Assembly: GCF_009707485.1 (NCBI RefSeq)
Contig: NZ_CP046121.1
Location: 2,232,001-2,296,000, forward strand
Length of the DNA stretch: 64,000 bases
Direction of reading: 5' to 3'
Source of the DNA: Nostocoides sp. HKS02
GTDB taxonomy: Bacteria; Actinomycetota; Actinomycetes; Actinomycetales; Dermatophilaceae
This document shows, in pieces, positions 1 through 8,781 of this stretch. The position numbers and the translations under genes are program-made. The notes under the pieces were generated by a model, which was not told the DNA's origin, searched no databases, and saw only the letters and a program-made list of their open reading frames with translations. How positions within the stretch are numbered: the stretch's first letter is position 1; every line of letters starts with the position of its first letter.

Positions 1-1409
1 TCCTGCGGGTCGCGCAGCAGCACACTGAACCAGCGCAGGTAGACCGCGATGCCGAGCACCGCGTTCGCCACGGCGACGAGGGCCAGCAGCCACTGTCCCT
101 GGCCCACCACCGGGCGCAGCGCCAGCACCTTGGCGAGCAGGCCGATCACGCCCGGCGGCAGCCCGGCGAGTGAGAGCAGGGCGAGACCGAGCGCACCCCC
201 AAGTACGGGGTGAGTGCGCAACAGCCCGGTGTATGCCGCGAGCGTCCGACGCTGCGCCGGCGCCTCGGCCGTGACCGGTGCTGAGGCGACGACGTGCACC
301 ACCGTGAACGCGACGAGCGTGGCGACGAGGTAGGCCAACAGGTAACCGCCGGAGGCCGGGGCCGACGCCGCGGTCATCGCCGAGAGGGGAAGGACCACCC
401 ACCCCGCCTGGGCGACGGTCGACCAGGCGAGCAGCCGGACTGGGTCGTCCTGCACGAGGGCGATGACGTTCCCCACGGTCATCGACACCGCCGCCAGCAC
501 CCCGACGGCGACCAGGACCGGCCCGCGGGCGTCGGCCAACGGCCGCATGACGACGAGCAGGGCGGCCAGGGCAGCGACCTTGGAGGTGCCCGCGAGGAAG
601 GCCGCCACGGGGTAGGAGGCACCGGCATACGCCTGGGGTGTCCAGGCGTGGAAGGGGGCGAGGGAGAGCTTGAAGGCGAGTCCCGCCACGAGGAAGAGCA
701 CGCCCAACAGCAGGACCGCGCGGCGGTGGGGATCGGCAAGCGCGGTGTCGGCGCTCCCCGCCGCGAACACCGCCTGACCGGTGGCGGTGAGCCACAGGGC
801 GGCGCCCAACGCCACCATCGCGAACGACACCACCGATGTCGTCAGCAGCGCCAGGGCGCCCCGCCCCGACGCCCGGGTGCCCCTCAGCGTGACCAGGGCG
901 ATGGCGGGCAGCGTCGCCAGCTCGAGACACACCAGCCACGAGCCGAGGTCGTGGGCCGCGGCCACCCCGGCGGCACCCGCCGTCGCGGCCAGGACCAGCG
1001 AGACGAGCACGGCCGGGCCACCACGCAGGTCCTGACGACCCGCACCGCTGGGCCACATCAGCAGCAGCACCACGAGCGCCGACGCCATGGCGCCGGCCTG
1101 GAAGGCACTCGCCAGCGGCCCCGCTTCGTAGAGGCAGGCACCAGCGGGGGCGGGCAGGCACAGCGTGCGCAGCGGGGCGGTGGCAGCGTGCAGGGCGCCG
1201 GGCAGTGCCAGGGCGATCCCCGCGGCCAGCGCCACGACCCCGACGATGCCGTGCAGCCGCGCTTGAGCGGCCTGGCGGGCGCCGTTGACGTCGTCGGCCC
1301 GGTCGGGCAGCACGGCATCGGCGAGCAGGACGAGCACTGCCCCGAGAGCCGGCGCCAGCACCGGGGCGAGGACGAGCCAGTCGATCGAGACCGACGAGGT
1401 CGGGGTCAC
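1..1409 (-). CDS. nuoN2: NADH-quinone oxidoreductase subunit N, second set (3' end cut by window)
   Basis: Antiporter-like membrane subunit of complex I, last gene of the second nuo operon. At least 469 codons are present and the stop lies beyond base 1. The GTG start at 1409 overlaps the nuoM2 stop (GTGA). The translation is strongly hydrophobic and carries the NuoN signatures PFHAWTPQAYAG, GTSKVAAL and RLLAWSTVAQAG. It departs from the usual family motif: Q replaces the common D after WTP, and ASYPV replaces APTPV, so proton-path residues may differ from the main-operon copy at 15565-17202. Family assignment is firm; whether it pumps is unknown. Confidence 0.9.
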   Translation of the reverse strand, partial: MTPTSSVSIDWLVLAPVLAPALGAVLVLLADAVLPDRADDVNGARQAAQARLHGIVGVVALAAGIALALPGALHAATAPLRTLCLPAPAGACLYEAGPLASAFQAGAMASALVVLLLMWPSGAGRQDLRGGPAVLVSLVLAATAGAAGVAAAHDLGSWLVCLELATLPAIALVTLRGTRASGRGALALLTTSVVSFAMVALGAALWLTATGQAVFAAGSADTALADPHRRAVLLLGVLFLVAGLAFKLSLAPFHAWTPQAYAGASYPVAAFLAGTSKVAALAALLVVMRPLADARGPVLVAVGVLAAVSMTVGNVIALVQDDPVRLLAWSTVAQAGWVVLPLSAMTAASAPASGGYLLAYLVATLVAFTVVHVVASAPVTAEAPAQRRTLAAYTGLLRTHPVLGGALGLALLSLAGLPPGVIGLLAKVLALRPVVGQGQWLLALVAVANAVLGIAVYLRWFSVLLRDPQ

Positions 1410-2878
1410 GGGCCGGCTCCGATGATCGTCGACACCGTGTCACGGGTCAGGGCGAGCAGCGGACCGGGTGCGACCCCCAGCGCGAGGGTCGCCGCGACCA
1501 GGGCCCAGGCGACCTGCCACTCGTGCCCCCGGCTGTCCTCGATGAACGGCTGGGCGCGGTCCCCGGCCCACACGACGCGCGCCACGCGCAGGCTGTAGGC
1601 AGCGGCCAGTACGGTCCCCGTCGCAGCCACCACGGCCACCGTGGCGAACACCGCGTGGGGCCGGTCTGCGGCCGGTGACCACGCGGCATACACGCTGAGG
1701 AACTCGCCCCAGAACCCCGCGAGCCCGGGCAGTCCGAGCGAGGCTGCCAAGCCGACGATCAACGCGAAGCCGAGGCGAGGCGCCACCTCGCGCACCGCGG
1801 CGCGGGCAGTCTCGAGGTCGGCGCTGCCCCAACGCTCCTTGAGCCCGCCGACCACGACGAACAGCAGAGCGGAGATCACGCCGTGGGCGATGTTCGCGAA
1901 CAACGCAGCCTGGAGCCCGGTGCGGGTGCCACTGGCCAGCCCGATCGCCACGAAGCCCATGTGGGCCACCGAGGAGTAGGCGACCAGGCGCTTGAGGTCG
2001 CGTTCGACCAGGCAGGCGAGCCCTCCCCACACGACGCCCACGGCGCCGAGGACCGCGAGCACCGGCGCCACCTTGGCAAACCCCTCGGGCAGCGACGCCA
2101 GGGGCAACCGAACCAGGCCGTAGGTGCCCATCTTGAGGAGCACAGCGGCCAACAGCACCGAGCCTGCTGTGGGGGCGATGGTGTGGGCCGGAGGCAGCCA
2201 CGTGTGGACGGGGAAGACCGGGACCTTGACGGCAAGGCCCGCGACCAGCAGCGCCGCGATGACCACCTGGGTGTGCACGGGTATGCCGTGGCCCGCACCG
2301 CGTGCGAGCACGTCGAGGTCGGAGGTTCCGGCCTGGGAGACCAGGGCGAGGATGCCGACGAGCATGAGGGTCGAGCCGAACGCGGTGTAGAGCACGAACC
2401 GGCCGCCTGCGTCGGCCCGGGCCGCCGGCCGGTGCGAGTCGCCGAACCGGGTGATGAGCACCCACATGGGCACGAGCACCAGCTCGAAGGCGATGAAGAA
2501 CAGCACGGCGTCGCGGGCGTAGAACGTCGCCAGCGCCCCGAACTCCACGAGCAGCAGGCAGGCGTGGAAGGCCCCGGAGGTGCCACCGGCCGGCACCCGG
2601 TCCCGCGAGTGGAGCACGACTGCGACCCCGAGGAACGCGGTGAGCAGCAGCAGGGGCGCGCTGATCCCGTCGACGGCGAACTCCCAGCGCAAGCCGAGGG
2701 CCGGCACCCAGGCGCGGTCGACGGTCGGCCGGGTGAGCACTGCGAGCAGGACCGCGACCAGGGTGACGACGCTGGCCACACCCGCGATGCGGTTGACCGC
2801 CCGGTGGGTGAGGGCGCGACCGGCCGTCACGAGCCAGGTGGCGACGGCGACCGGGACGACGAGGCTGAGCAGGATCAC
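1406..2878 (-). CDS. nuoM2: NADH-quinone oxidoreductase subunit M, second set
   Basis: Proton-pumping antiporter-like subunit, 490 residues, about 14 membrane helices by eye. I chose the GTG at 2878 because it overlaps the nuoL2 stop (GTGA); the open frame continues upstream only as a shadow of nuoL2. Motifs seen: FPVHTWLPPAHTIAPTAGSV followed by LLKMGTYG, then RDLKRLVAYSSVAHMGF, all typical of NuoM. The usual HTWLPDAH reads HTWLPPAH, with P for D, a change the main-operon NuoM (17202-18746) does not share. It is co-transcribed with its neighbours, judging by 4-base overlaps at both ends. Confidence 0.93.
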   Translation of the reverse strand: MILLSLVVPVAVATWLVTAGRALTHRAVNRIAGVASVVTLVAVLLAVLTRPTVDRAWVPALGLRWEFAVDGISAPLLLLTAFLGVAVVLHSRDRVPAGGTSGAFHACLLLVEFGALATFYARDAVLFFIAFELVLVPMWVLITRFGDSHRPAARADAGGRFVLYTAFGSTLMLVGILALVSQAGTSDLDVLARGAGHGIPVHTQVVIAALLVAGLAVKVPVFPVHTWLPPAHTIAPTAGSVLLAAVLLKMGTYGLVRLPLASLPEGFAKVAPVLAVLGAVGVVWGGLACLVERDLKRLVAYSSVAHMGFVAIGLASGTRTGLQAALFANIAHGVISALLFVVVGGLKERWGSADLETARAAVREVAPRLGFALIVGLAASLGLPGLAGFWGEFLSVYAAWSPAADRPHAVFATVAVVAATGTVLAAAYSLRVARVVWAGDRAQPFIEDSRGHEWQVAWALVAATLALGVAPGPLLALTRDTVSTIIGAGP

Positions 2879-4734
2879 CACAGCGCCACCCCCGCAAGGG
2901 CGACTGCGACGACGCCCGCGACGACCCACGCCAACCCCGAGGCCGCCCGCTCGGCGCTGTGGGCGCGTTGGCCGCCGCGGCCCGACACGGTGGCGGCGAC
3001 GGCGGCACCCCGGACGTACGCGTCGATGACCTCGCGGTCGAGGAACACGACCAGCCTGGCCAGGGCGAGCACCGGTCGAGCGACGGTGACGAGGTAGAGG
3101 CGGTCGACGCCAAACCCGTTGTCGAACAAGGGCATCCGCGAGCCGACCAGCCGCACGGCGGGGTCGACCGACTGCGCCGAGTCGCCGGCACCGGCGCGGC
3201 TGAACGAGCGGACGGCGACGGCGGCCCCAGCGATGAGCAGGACGCTCACGAGCGCCATCCACCAGCCGAGGTGACCACCGAGGCGGAGCAACGGGGTGAA
3301 GACCACCAGCCCACCGAGCACGGTCAGCAGAGCCAGTCCCGCGACGGCGACCCGGACACCGACGCTCGCGGAGTCGGCGTCGTGGCGCGCGACGTCGGCC
3401 GACCCGAGGTCGTCGAGGACCAGCCAGGCCCGGGTGCAGTACGCCGCCGTGAGCGCCACCGTCAGCAGCCCGGCCACCAGCACGAGCCACGCCCGACCCT
3501 GGCCCGCGGCCGCCCCCGAACCGGCCTCGGCTGCGGCGAGGACGTGCTCCTTGGACACGAAGCCCACCAGCGGTGGCACGCCCGCGAGGGAGAGCAGACC
3601 GACGAACAGGGCCGGGCGGAGGAGGAGATGACCGCGCACACCACCGCGCATCGCCGTCGCTGCCGTGCCGCCGACGGTGACGCTCAGCCACCCGACCGCC
3701 AGGAACAACAACGCCTTGAAGAAGGCGTGGGAGTAGAGGTGCAGGGTCGCCGCACCTGGGCCCTCGGCGGCGGGGGCGACCGCGAGCGCCGAGAGCATGA
3801 GGGCGACCTGGCTGAGCGTCGAGTACGCCAACAGGCGCTTGAGGTCGCTCTGCCCGAACGCGAGGAGCGCAGCCCACACCATGGTGACCGCTGTGCTCAG
3901 GGCGAGCACCCACCGCGCGGCGTCCGCGGTCACGAGCAGGTCGAACAGCTGGGCGAGGACGAACGTGCCGGCCGCCACCATCGTCGCGGCATGGATGAGG
4001 GCGGAGGCGGGGGTCGGGCCCTCCATGGCGTCGGGGAGCCAGTCGTGGAACGGGACCATCCCGGACTTGCCGAGGATCCCGAGCAGGAGCAGGACCATGG
4101 GGACGTTCGGTGACAGGCCGGCATACGACGAGATCACGGCCGGGTATGCCGTGGAGCCGGCATGCGCGGCCAGCAGGACCACGCCCAGGACGAAGCCCAC
4201 GTCGGCGAGTCGCGTCACGAGGAAGGCCTTGAGCGCCGCTCGTCGCGCGGACTCCCGGCGGCTCCAGTGACCGATGAGCAGGTAGGAGCACCACCCCATG
4301 ACCTCCCACCCGACGAGGGTGAGGACGAGGTCGGCGGACTGGACGACCAGCAGCATCCCCGCGCAGAAGAGCGAGACCGTGGCCGCGAACACTCCGTAGC
4401 GGTCGTCGTCACGCAGGTACCAGGCTGCGAACGCCTGGACCGCCCCGCCCACGATGCCGACGACCACCGCCACCAGCGCCGGAGCCGTCGTCGCCTGCAG
4501 CTGCAACGGGATGTGCAGCTCTCCGACCGGAAGTCCTGGCAGGGTGCGCAGCGTTGCCGCTGGCCCGGCGGTGTGCACCGCGACGAGCTCGACGAGCGCA
4601 GCGCCCAGGGTCAGGCCCGAGCCCACGAGGGCCGTCAGTCGAGCCCCGCGCAGACTGCGGCGGGCCAGGGCGAGCCCGAGCAGCGCGGCAACGGCCGGCA
4701 CGAGGATGACCAGCCGGGCCGCGAGGGCGCTCAT
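2875..4734 (-). CDS. nuoL2: NADH-quinone oxidoreductase subunit L, second set
   Basis: Largest antiporter-like subunit of complex I, 619 residues. Start ATG at 4734 overlaps the nuoK2 stop (ATGA). Motifs: GWEVMGWCSYLLIGHW, then [30 protein letters not shown] and SDLKRLLAYSTLSQ, all standard NuoL features, with a long C-terminal hydrophobic segment as expected for the lateral helix. It is slightly shorter than the main-operon NuoL (648 residues). Role inferred from the family: proton translocation in the membrane arm. Confidence 0.94.
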   Translation of the reverse strand: MSALAARLVILVPAVAALLGLALARRSLRGARLTALVGSGLTLGAALVELVAVHTAGPAATLRTLPGLPVGELHIPLQLQATTAPALVAVVVGIVGGAVQAFAAWYLRDDDRYGVFAATVSLFCAGMLLVVQSADLVLTLVGWEVMGWCSYLLIGHWSRRESARRAALKAFLVTRLADVGFVLGVVLLAAHAGSTAYPAVISSYAGLSPNVPMVLLLLGILGKSGMVPFHDWLPDAMEGPTPASALIHAATMVAAGTFVLAQLFDLLVTADAARWVLALSTAVTMVWAALLAFGQSDLKRLLAYSTLSQVALMLSALAVAPAAEGPGAATLHLYSHAFFKALLFLAVGWLSVTVGGTAATAMRGGVRGHLLLRPALFVGLLSLAGVPPLVGFVSKEHVLAAAEAGSGAAAGQGRAWLVLVAGLLTVALTAAYCTRAWLVLDDLGSADVARHDADSASVGVRVAVAGLALLTVLGGLVVFTPLLRLGGHLGWWMALVSVLLIAGAAVAVRSFSRAGAGDSAQSVDPAVRLVGSRMPLFDNGFGVDRLYLVTVARPVLALARLVVFLDREVIDAYVRGAAVAATVSGRGGQRAHSAERAASGLAWVVAGVVAVALAGVALW

Positions 4735-5090
4735 CGCGGCACGCTCTCGGCGGTCCCGGCGGTCTCGGCGGTCTCGGCGGTCTCGGCGGTCTCGCTGGCC
4801 GGTGCCGCGAGGTCGATGTCGCCGCGCGCCCGGAACACGGCGAGCACGACGGCCAGGGCCACGCACACCTCGGCGGCGGCGATGGTGATGACGAAGAGCG
4901 TGAGCACGGTCCCCGCGGCCCATTGGTCACCCTGCGCCGCGGACACGGTGACCAGGAGGACAGTGACAGCGTTGAGGATCAGCTCGACCCCGATCAGGAC
5001 CAGCACGGCGTTACGCCGGGCGAGGACGCCGAAGGTGCCCAGGCCGGCGAGGACCGCGGCGAGCAGGTAGGGACCGGCGAGGTGGATCAC
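4731..5090 (-). CDS. nuoK2: NADH-quinone oxidoreductase subunit K, second set
   Basis: Small three-helix membrane subunit. GTG start at 5090 overlaps the nuoJ2 stop (GTGA), giving 119 residues. The core shows LARRNAVLVLIGVELILNAV with the conserved membrane Glu, and a second Glu in TIAAAEVCVALA, matching NuoK. Unusual is a C-terminal tail beyond the normal ~100 residues, made of repeated E-T-A units (SETAETAETAETAGTAES), encoded by a 9-base tandem repeat. The main-operon NuoK (99 residues) has no such tail. Confidence 0.92.
   Translation of the reverse strand: MIHLAGPYLLAAVLAGLGTFGVLARRNAVLVLIGVELILNAVTVLLVTVSAAQGDQWAAGTVLTLFVITIAAAEVCVALAVVLAVFRARGDIDLAAPASETAETAETAETAGTAESVPR
4752..4796 (+). 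repeat. 9-base tandem repeat in the nuoK2 tail
   Basis: About five copies of a 9-base unit, GGTCTCGGC, lie end to end inside the 3' end of nuoK2 and encode an E-T-A tripeptide repeat. Copies are nearly identical (one reads CCC and the outer ones diverge), so slippage could change copy number without breaking the frame. Seen directly; no function is implied. Confidence 0.85.
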
Positions 5091-5641
5091 CGGCCCCCTC
5101 CCCCGTCGGCCACCGAACCTTCGTCGGCCGAAGAGACGGCGGGTCCAGAGATGGCCAGACGCGAGATGGCGAGTGCGCCGATGAGCGCCACGAGGAGCAG
5201 CAGGCTGAGCACCTCGAAGGGCCACACCCACGTGCCGAAGAGCTGGCTGGCGAGGAAGGCGTTCTCCGTCGTGTGGCGGTGCACGGCCTCGCCTGCGAGC
5301 GGCAGCAGGGCGGAGGCCAGGAGCGCGGTCACCGCGGCGCCGAGAACCGCGGCGAGGACGCGGTGCAGCCGGCTGGTGCTGACGTCGGGGTTGGGGCCGA
5401 TGGGGGCCCGGGTCAGCATCAGCGCGAAGAGGACGAGGACCACCACGGCCCCGACGTAGACGAGGATCTGCACGAGGGCCACGAACTCGGCGCCCAGCAC
5501 CAGGTAGCAGCCGGCCACCGAACCGAGGCACACCACGAGCCAGAGCGCGGCGTGGACGACGTGGCGGGTCGTCACGGCGAGCAGGCCACTAGCCGCGGCG
5601 ATCGCCCCGACGGCGGCGAACGCGACGTCGAGGGCCGTCAC
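5087..5641 (-). CDS. nuoJ2: NADH-quinone oxidoreductase subunit J, second set
   Basis: Five-helix membrane subunit, 184 residues. GTG start at 5641 overlaps the nuoI2 stop (GTGA). The family signature is the third-helix region [21 protein letters not shown], followed by a hydrophilic loop and [20 protein letters not shown]. In complex I this subunit forms part of the E-channel next to NuoH and NuoK. It is shorter than the main-operon NuoJ (256 residues) because it lacks the long soluble C-terminus of that copy. Confidence 0.92.
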   Translation of the reverse strand: MTALDVAFAAVGAIAAASGLLAVTTRHVVHAALWLVVCLGSVAGCYLVLGAEFVALVQILVYVGAVVVLVLFALMLTRAPIGPNPDVSTSRLHRVLAAVLGAAVTALLASALLPLAGEAVHRHTTENAFLASQLFGTWVWPFEVLSLLLLVALIGALAISRLAISGPAVSSADEGSVADGGGGR

Positions 5642-6288
5642 TGGTCGACCTCGGGTGCCGCGGGCGGTGGGGCCGCGGCACCGGGTGCCGCGGGCGGCGG
5701 GGCCGCGGCTGGTCGGGGAGTCCGGGCCGGCTTGTTCAGGGCCGCGATCTCGGCAGGCTCGGCGGAGTGCTCGTCGAGGGCCGAGGGCGGCGGCACCGTC
5801 GGCATCCACTGGCCGAGGCGGTCCTTCTCGTGGAGCAGGTCCCTGATGTCCGTCTCGGCGTACTCGAACTCCGGGCTCCAGTGCAGCGCGTCGAACGGGC
5901 ACACCTCGATGCAGATCCCGCAGTACATGCAGAGGCTGAAGTCGATGGCGAACCGGTCGAGGACGTTGCGCTGGCGGTCGCGCCCACCGGGGGTGGTTGC
6001 GGGGATCGTCTCCTTGTGGGAGTCGATGTAGATGCACCAGTCGGGGCACTCGCGCGCGCAGAGCATGCACGAGGTGCAGTTCTCCTCGAGCAGTGCGATG
6101 ACGCCGCGGGTGCGCGGCGGCAGGTGCGGCGGCGCGTCGGGGTACTCGGCGGTGTGCGTGTGCTTGGTCAGGGTCTTGGCCGTGGTGGCCAGTCCCTTGA
6201 GGATTCCCGGTATGCCGGCGCCACCGCCGGGTTGCTTCGGCTGTTTGGCCTGGTGCGGCTGCTCGGGCTGGGTCGGCTCGTCGGTCAT
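5638..6288 (-). CDS. nuoI2: NADH-quinone oxidoreductase subunit I, second set (2x[4Fe-4S])
   Basis: Ferredoxin-like subunit, 216 residues, carrying clusters N6a and N6b. Two complete cysteine motifs are visible: [12 protein letters not shown] near residue 71 and [12 protein letters not shown] near residue 119. ATG start at 6288 overlaps the nuoH2 stop. Both the N-terminus (Pro/Gln/Lys rich, about 25 residues) and the C-terminus (Ala/Pro rich, about 35 residues) extend past the conserved core; the C-terminal tail comes from an internal DNA duplication. In an assembly lacking E, F and G this is the natural electron entry point, and a ferredoxin could donate here (inference). Confidence 0.93.
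   Translation of the reverse strand: MTDEPTQPEQPHQAKQPKQPGGGAGIPGILKGLATTAKTLTKHTHTAEYPDAPPHLPPRTRGVIALLEENCTSCMLCARECPDWCIYIDSHKETIPATTPGGRDRQRNVLDRFAIDFSLCMYCGICIEVCPFDALHWSPEFEYAETDIRDLLHEKDRLGQWMPTVPPPSALDEHSAEPAEIAALNKPARTPRPAAAPPPAAPGAAAPPPAAPEVDQ
5653..5710 (+). repeat. 30-base direct repeat in the nuoI2 tail
   Basis: Two nearly identical ~30-base units sit head to tail at 5653-5682 and 5683-5710 (each beginning GGGTGCCGCGGGCGG). They encode the repeated [13 protein letters not shown] tail of NuoI2. In-frame duplication, seen directly. Confidence 0.8.
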
Positions 6289-7244
6289 GCCGTCACCACC
6301 ACCCAGACGCCGGTGATCATCAGCTGGGCGAGCGCCAGCGGCACCAGCACCAACCAGGCCAGCCGTTGCAGCTGGTCCTCACGCAACCGCGGCCACGCCA
6401 CCCGCAGCCAGATGACCAGCACCGCGACGACGAATCCCTTGAGCAGGGTCCAGACCGGCCCGAGCGCGCCGTCGAACGGGCCGTGCCAGCCGCCGAGGTA
6501 GAGCACGGCGAACAGCAGCGACATCACGACGATGCCGGCGTACTCGCTGAGCAGGAAGAACGCGAACCGCAGTCCGGTGTACTCGGTGTAGGCGCCGAAC
6601 ACGATCTCGGAGTCCGCCACTGGCATGTCGAACGGCGGCCGTTGCAGCTCGGCGACAGCAGCGACGAGGAACACCAGGGCGCCTGGCGCCTGCCAGATCA
6701 GCCACCACGGAGACCACGCGGCCGCGATGCCCGTCAGCGACAGCGAGCCAGCCGCGAGGCAGACGCTGGCGACGGCCAGCACCATGGGCAGCTCGTAGGA
6801 GAGGAGCTGCGCGGCTGAGCGCATCGCGCCCAGCAGGGAGTACTTGTTGGCACTCGCCCAGCCCGCCATCAACGTGCCGAGGATGCCCACGGCGGTGATG
6901 GCGAGGACGAACACGGCGGAGGCCGGAGCGTCCGCTGCGACGACGTGGCGGTTGAGCGGAATCACTGACAGCGCAACGAGGTACGGCACGAGCGCGATCG
7001 CAGGAGCGAACCGGAACACGCGCTGGTCCGCTGCCGCCGGCGTGATGTCCTCCTTCTGGACGAACTTGATGCCGTCCGCAACCAGCTGGGCCCACCCGTG
7101 GAACCCGCCGGCATACATCGGCCCGAGGCGCCCCTGCATGTGGGCCATGACCTTGTGCTCGGTCTGGCCGACCAGCAGCGGCAGGACGAGGAAGGCGGCC
7201 AGCACGGCCACCGCGCGCAGCGTCACGTCGAGCGGGTCGCTCAC
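6285..7244 (-). CDS. nuoH2: NADH-quinone oxidoreductase subunit H, second set
   Basis: Eight-helix membrane subunit forming the quinone chamber with B and D; 319 residues from the GTG at 7244, which overlaps the nuoC2 stop (GTGA). An upstream GTG at 7256 is possible but would overlap more. Motifs: [48 protein letters not shown] and [15 protein letters not shown], matching the acidic loop of NuoH. The first loop reads [12 protein letters not shown] where most NuoH have GPNR-V-GP, so the N-terminal part is divergent from the main-operon NuoH. Confidence 0.93.
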   Translation of the reverse strand: MSDPLDVTLRAVAVLAAFLVLPLLVGQTEHKVMAHMQGRLGPMYAGGFHGWAQLVADGIKFVQKEDITPAAADQRVFRFAPAIALVPYLVALSVIPLNRHVVAADAPASAVFVLAITAVGILGTLMAGWASANKYSLLGAMRSAAQLLSYELPMVLAVASVCLAAGSLSLTGIAAAWSPWWLIWQAPGALVFLVAAVAELQRPPFDMPVADSEIVFGAYTEYTGLRFAFFLLSEYAGIVVMSLLFAVLYLGGWHGPFDGALGPVWTLLKGFVVAVLVIWLRVAWPRLREDQLQRLAWLVLVPLALAQLMITGVWVVVTA

Positions 7245-7771
7245 CGCGGCCCCCACTCGGGGTCGGGGACGCCTGGTGCACTGACCCGGCGGCGCCCGGT
7301 GGGCTTGGTGTGCTCGCTCTCGCCGGGCTCCTTGGCGCCGGGCCAGGCTTTCGAGGCCCTCGCAGCGAGCACGAACGACTTGCGCAGCGGGGTGCCCTCG
7401 AAGCCGTCAGGCAGCAGCAGCGGGCGCAGCCCCAGACCCGTGCCGTCGTCGAACCCTTCGAACTCGAGGCCGAACATCTCGTGGGTCTCACGCTCGTGCC
7501 AGGCTGCGCCCCGGAAGACACCGGTGATGCTCGCGAGCGCCTGGCCCTCGGGCACGCGGGTGCGAATCATCGTGCGCCGCAGGGCGCGTGGGGTCGAGCC
7601 GTCCATGAGGTGGCAGACCACGTCGAGTCCCGGCGCCTGTCCGTCGTCGGTCTGGTCGACGGCGGACAGCCAGTCGAAGAACGTGTATGCCGCGTCGCGG
7701 GCGCGCGTGATCGCGGCCACCCACTCGGCGGGCGCCACCTCCTGACGCTCCAGGGTCGTCGGGTCACTCAT
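7241..7771 (-). CDS. nuoC2: NADH-quinone oxidoreductase subunit C, second set
   Basis: 30-kDa-type peripheral subunit, 176 residues. The signature [17 protein letters not shown] and the following [16 protein letters not shown] are intact. ATG at 7771 overlaps the nuoB2 stop by 8 bases. It lacks the long N-terminal extension of the main-operon NuoC (276 residues). Oddity of context: in ordinary nuo operons C is followed by D, but here the stop overlaps nuoH2 directly, so nuoD is absent. Confidence 0.93.
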   Translation of the reverse strand: MSDPTTLERQEVAPAEWVAAITRARDAAYTFFDWLSAVDQTDDGQAPGLDVVCHLMDGSTPRALRRTMIRTRVPEGQALASITGVFRGAAWHERETHEMFGLEFEGFDDGTGLGLRPLLLPDGFEGTPLRKSFVLAARASKAWPGAKEPGESEHTKPTGRRRVSAPGVPDPEWGPR

Positions 7772-8354
7772 GGGGCGTCCCGGCGGGCGGGGCCACGAGG
7801 CCCCGACTCAGCTCTCCGGCCGAGGCGGTGCGGTGACCGGCATACTTGGCGCGGATTCCCTTGGTGGACAACGACTCTGCGGCGATCTTCTCCTGGAGCT
7901 TGAGGATGCCCTGGAGCAGCGCCTCGGGCCGCGGCGGACAGCCGGGGACGTAGACGTCCACGGGGATCACCGTGTCGACACCCTTGGTGACGCAGTACGA
8001 GTCCCAGTAGGGGCCGCCGGAGTTCGAGCAGGCGCCGAAGGAGATCACGTACTTGGGTTCGGGCATCTGGTCGTAGAGGCGTCGCACGGCCGGCGCCATC
8101 TTGTCGGTCACGGTGCCACTCACGACCATGAGGTCAGCCTGTCGTGGGCCGGGGGCGAAGGGGATCACGCCGAGCCGGATGAAGTCGTGCCTGGCCATGG
8201 ACGCCGCGATGAACTCGATGGCGCAGCAGGCCAGGCCGAAGTTGAAGACCCAGAGGGAGTACCGCCGACCCCAGTTGAGGACCACCTTGATCGGGGTCGG
8301 TGCGAGGTCGGTCGCGGCGCCGACCCGCGGCATGGGCAAGCTGACCGGAGCCAT
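7764..8354 (-). CDS. nuoB2: NADH-quinone oxidoreductase subunit B, second set (cluster N2)
   Basis: Carries the terminal [4Fe-4S] cluster N2; 196 residues. The ligand cysteines are all present: GLACCAIE, then GACSNSGG, then PGCPPRPE. Other conserved stretches are [19 protein letters not shown] and [19 protein letters not shown] at 8354 overlaps the nuoA2 stop (TGATG). A normal N2 site argues that this second set is functional, even though its usual partner NuoD is not encoded beside it. Confidence 0.95.
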   Translation of the reverse strand: MAPVSLPMPRVGAATDLAPTPIKVVLNWGRRYSLWVFNFGLACCAIEFIAASMARHDFIRLGVIPFAPGPRQADLMVVSGTVTDKMAPAVRRLYDQMPEPKYVISFGACSNSGGPYWDSYCVTKGVDTVIPVDVYVPGCPPRPEALLQGILKLQEKIAAESLSTKGIRAKYAGHRTASAGELSRGLVAPPAGTPHE

Positions 8355-8710
8355 CAGAACCACCTCAGCAGACCGCGACGACCCGCATGGACCAGGCCGA
8401 TGAGGATGACACCGACGAACACCGCGATCTCGACGAGAGAGGCCCCGGCAAGGCGGCTGCGCGCGACCAGTGCCCAGGGGAAGAGGTAGACCGCGTCGAC
8501 CGCGAAGATGACGTAGAGGAACGCGTACACGAAGTAGCGGATCTGGCTCTGGGCCCAACCCTGGCCGACCGGGTCGACGCCGGACTCGTAGGTCGTCAGC
8601 TTGGCGCGGGTCGGCGCCTTGGGAGCGAGGAGCGCGCGGGCGCCCATGGCTGCCACGAACAGCAGCAGGCCGACCGCGACCACGGCGGCGACGACGACGT
8701 AGGGCGACAC
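8354..8710 (-). CDS. nuoA2: NADH-quinone oxidoreductase subunit A, second set
   Basis: Three-helix membrane subunit, 118 residues, first gene of the second nuo operon. Motifs: [14 protein letters not shown] and [22 protein letters not shown], matching the NuoA loop and second helix. I prefer the GTG at 8710 because a -10 element TAGGCT ends 7 bases upstream, predicting a leaderless mRNA that begins at or next to this codon. An ATG at 8785 overlaps the stop of the upstream hydrolase (ATGA) and would add 25 residues that do not look like NuoA; it is the alternative. Confidence 0.9.
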   Translation of the reverse strand: MSPYVVVAAVVAVGLLLFVAAMGARALLAPKAPTRAKLTTYESGVDPVGQGWAQSQIRYFVYAFLYVIFAVDAVYLFPWALVARSRLAGASLVEIAVFVGVILIGLVHAGRRGLLRWF

Positions 8711-8717
8711 GCTTGGC

Positions 8718-8723
8718 AGCCTA
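8718..8723 (-). promoter_or_regulatory. -10 box of the nuoA2 operon, leaderless start
   Basis: TAGGCT on the minus strand, 7 bases before the GTG of nuoA2. It fits the actinobacterial TANNNT -10 consensus and the same arrangement recurs before menB and menE. No clear -35 or Shine-Dalgarno is seen. Confidence 0.6.
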
Positions 8724-8781
8724 GTGGCCGCGGCATACGAGCGGTCGGAGGCGTTCACCGCCAGCGGGAACCACCACCGGC

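Noticed and set aside
294..1598. Long open frame on the plus strand opposite nuoN2/nuoM2
   Set aside because: Arg/Gly/Glu-rich translation typical of the antisense of high-G+C membrane genes; nuoN2 on the other strand has clear family motifs. Many similar antisense frames exist opposite the nuo genes.
2879..4309. 470-residue N-terminal extension of nuoM2
   Set aside because: It is the shadow of nuoL2 in another frame; the GTG at 2878 overlapping the nuoL2 stop is the sensible start.
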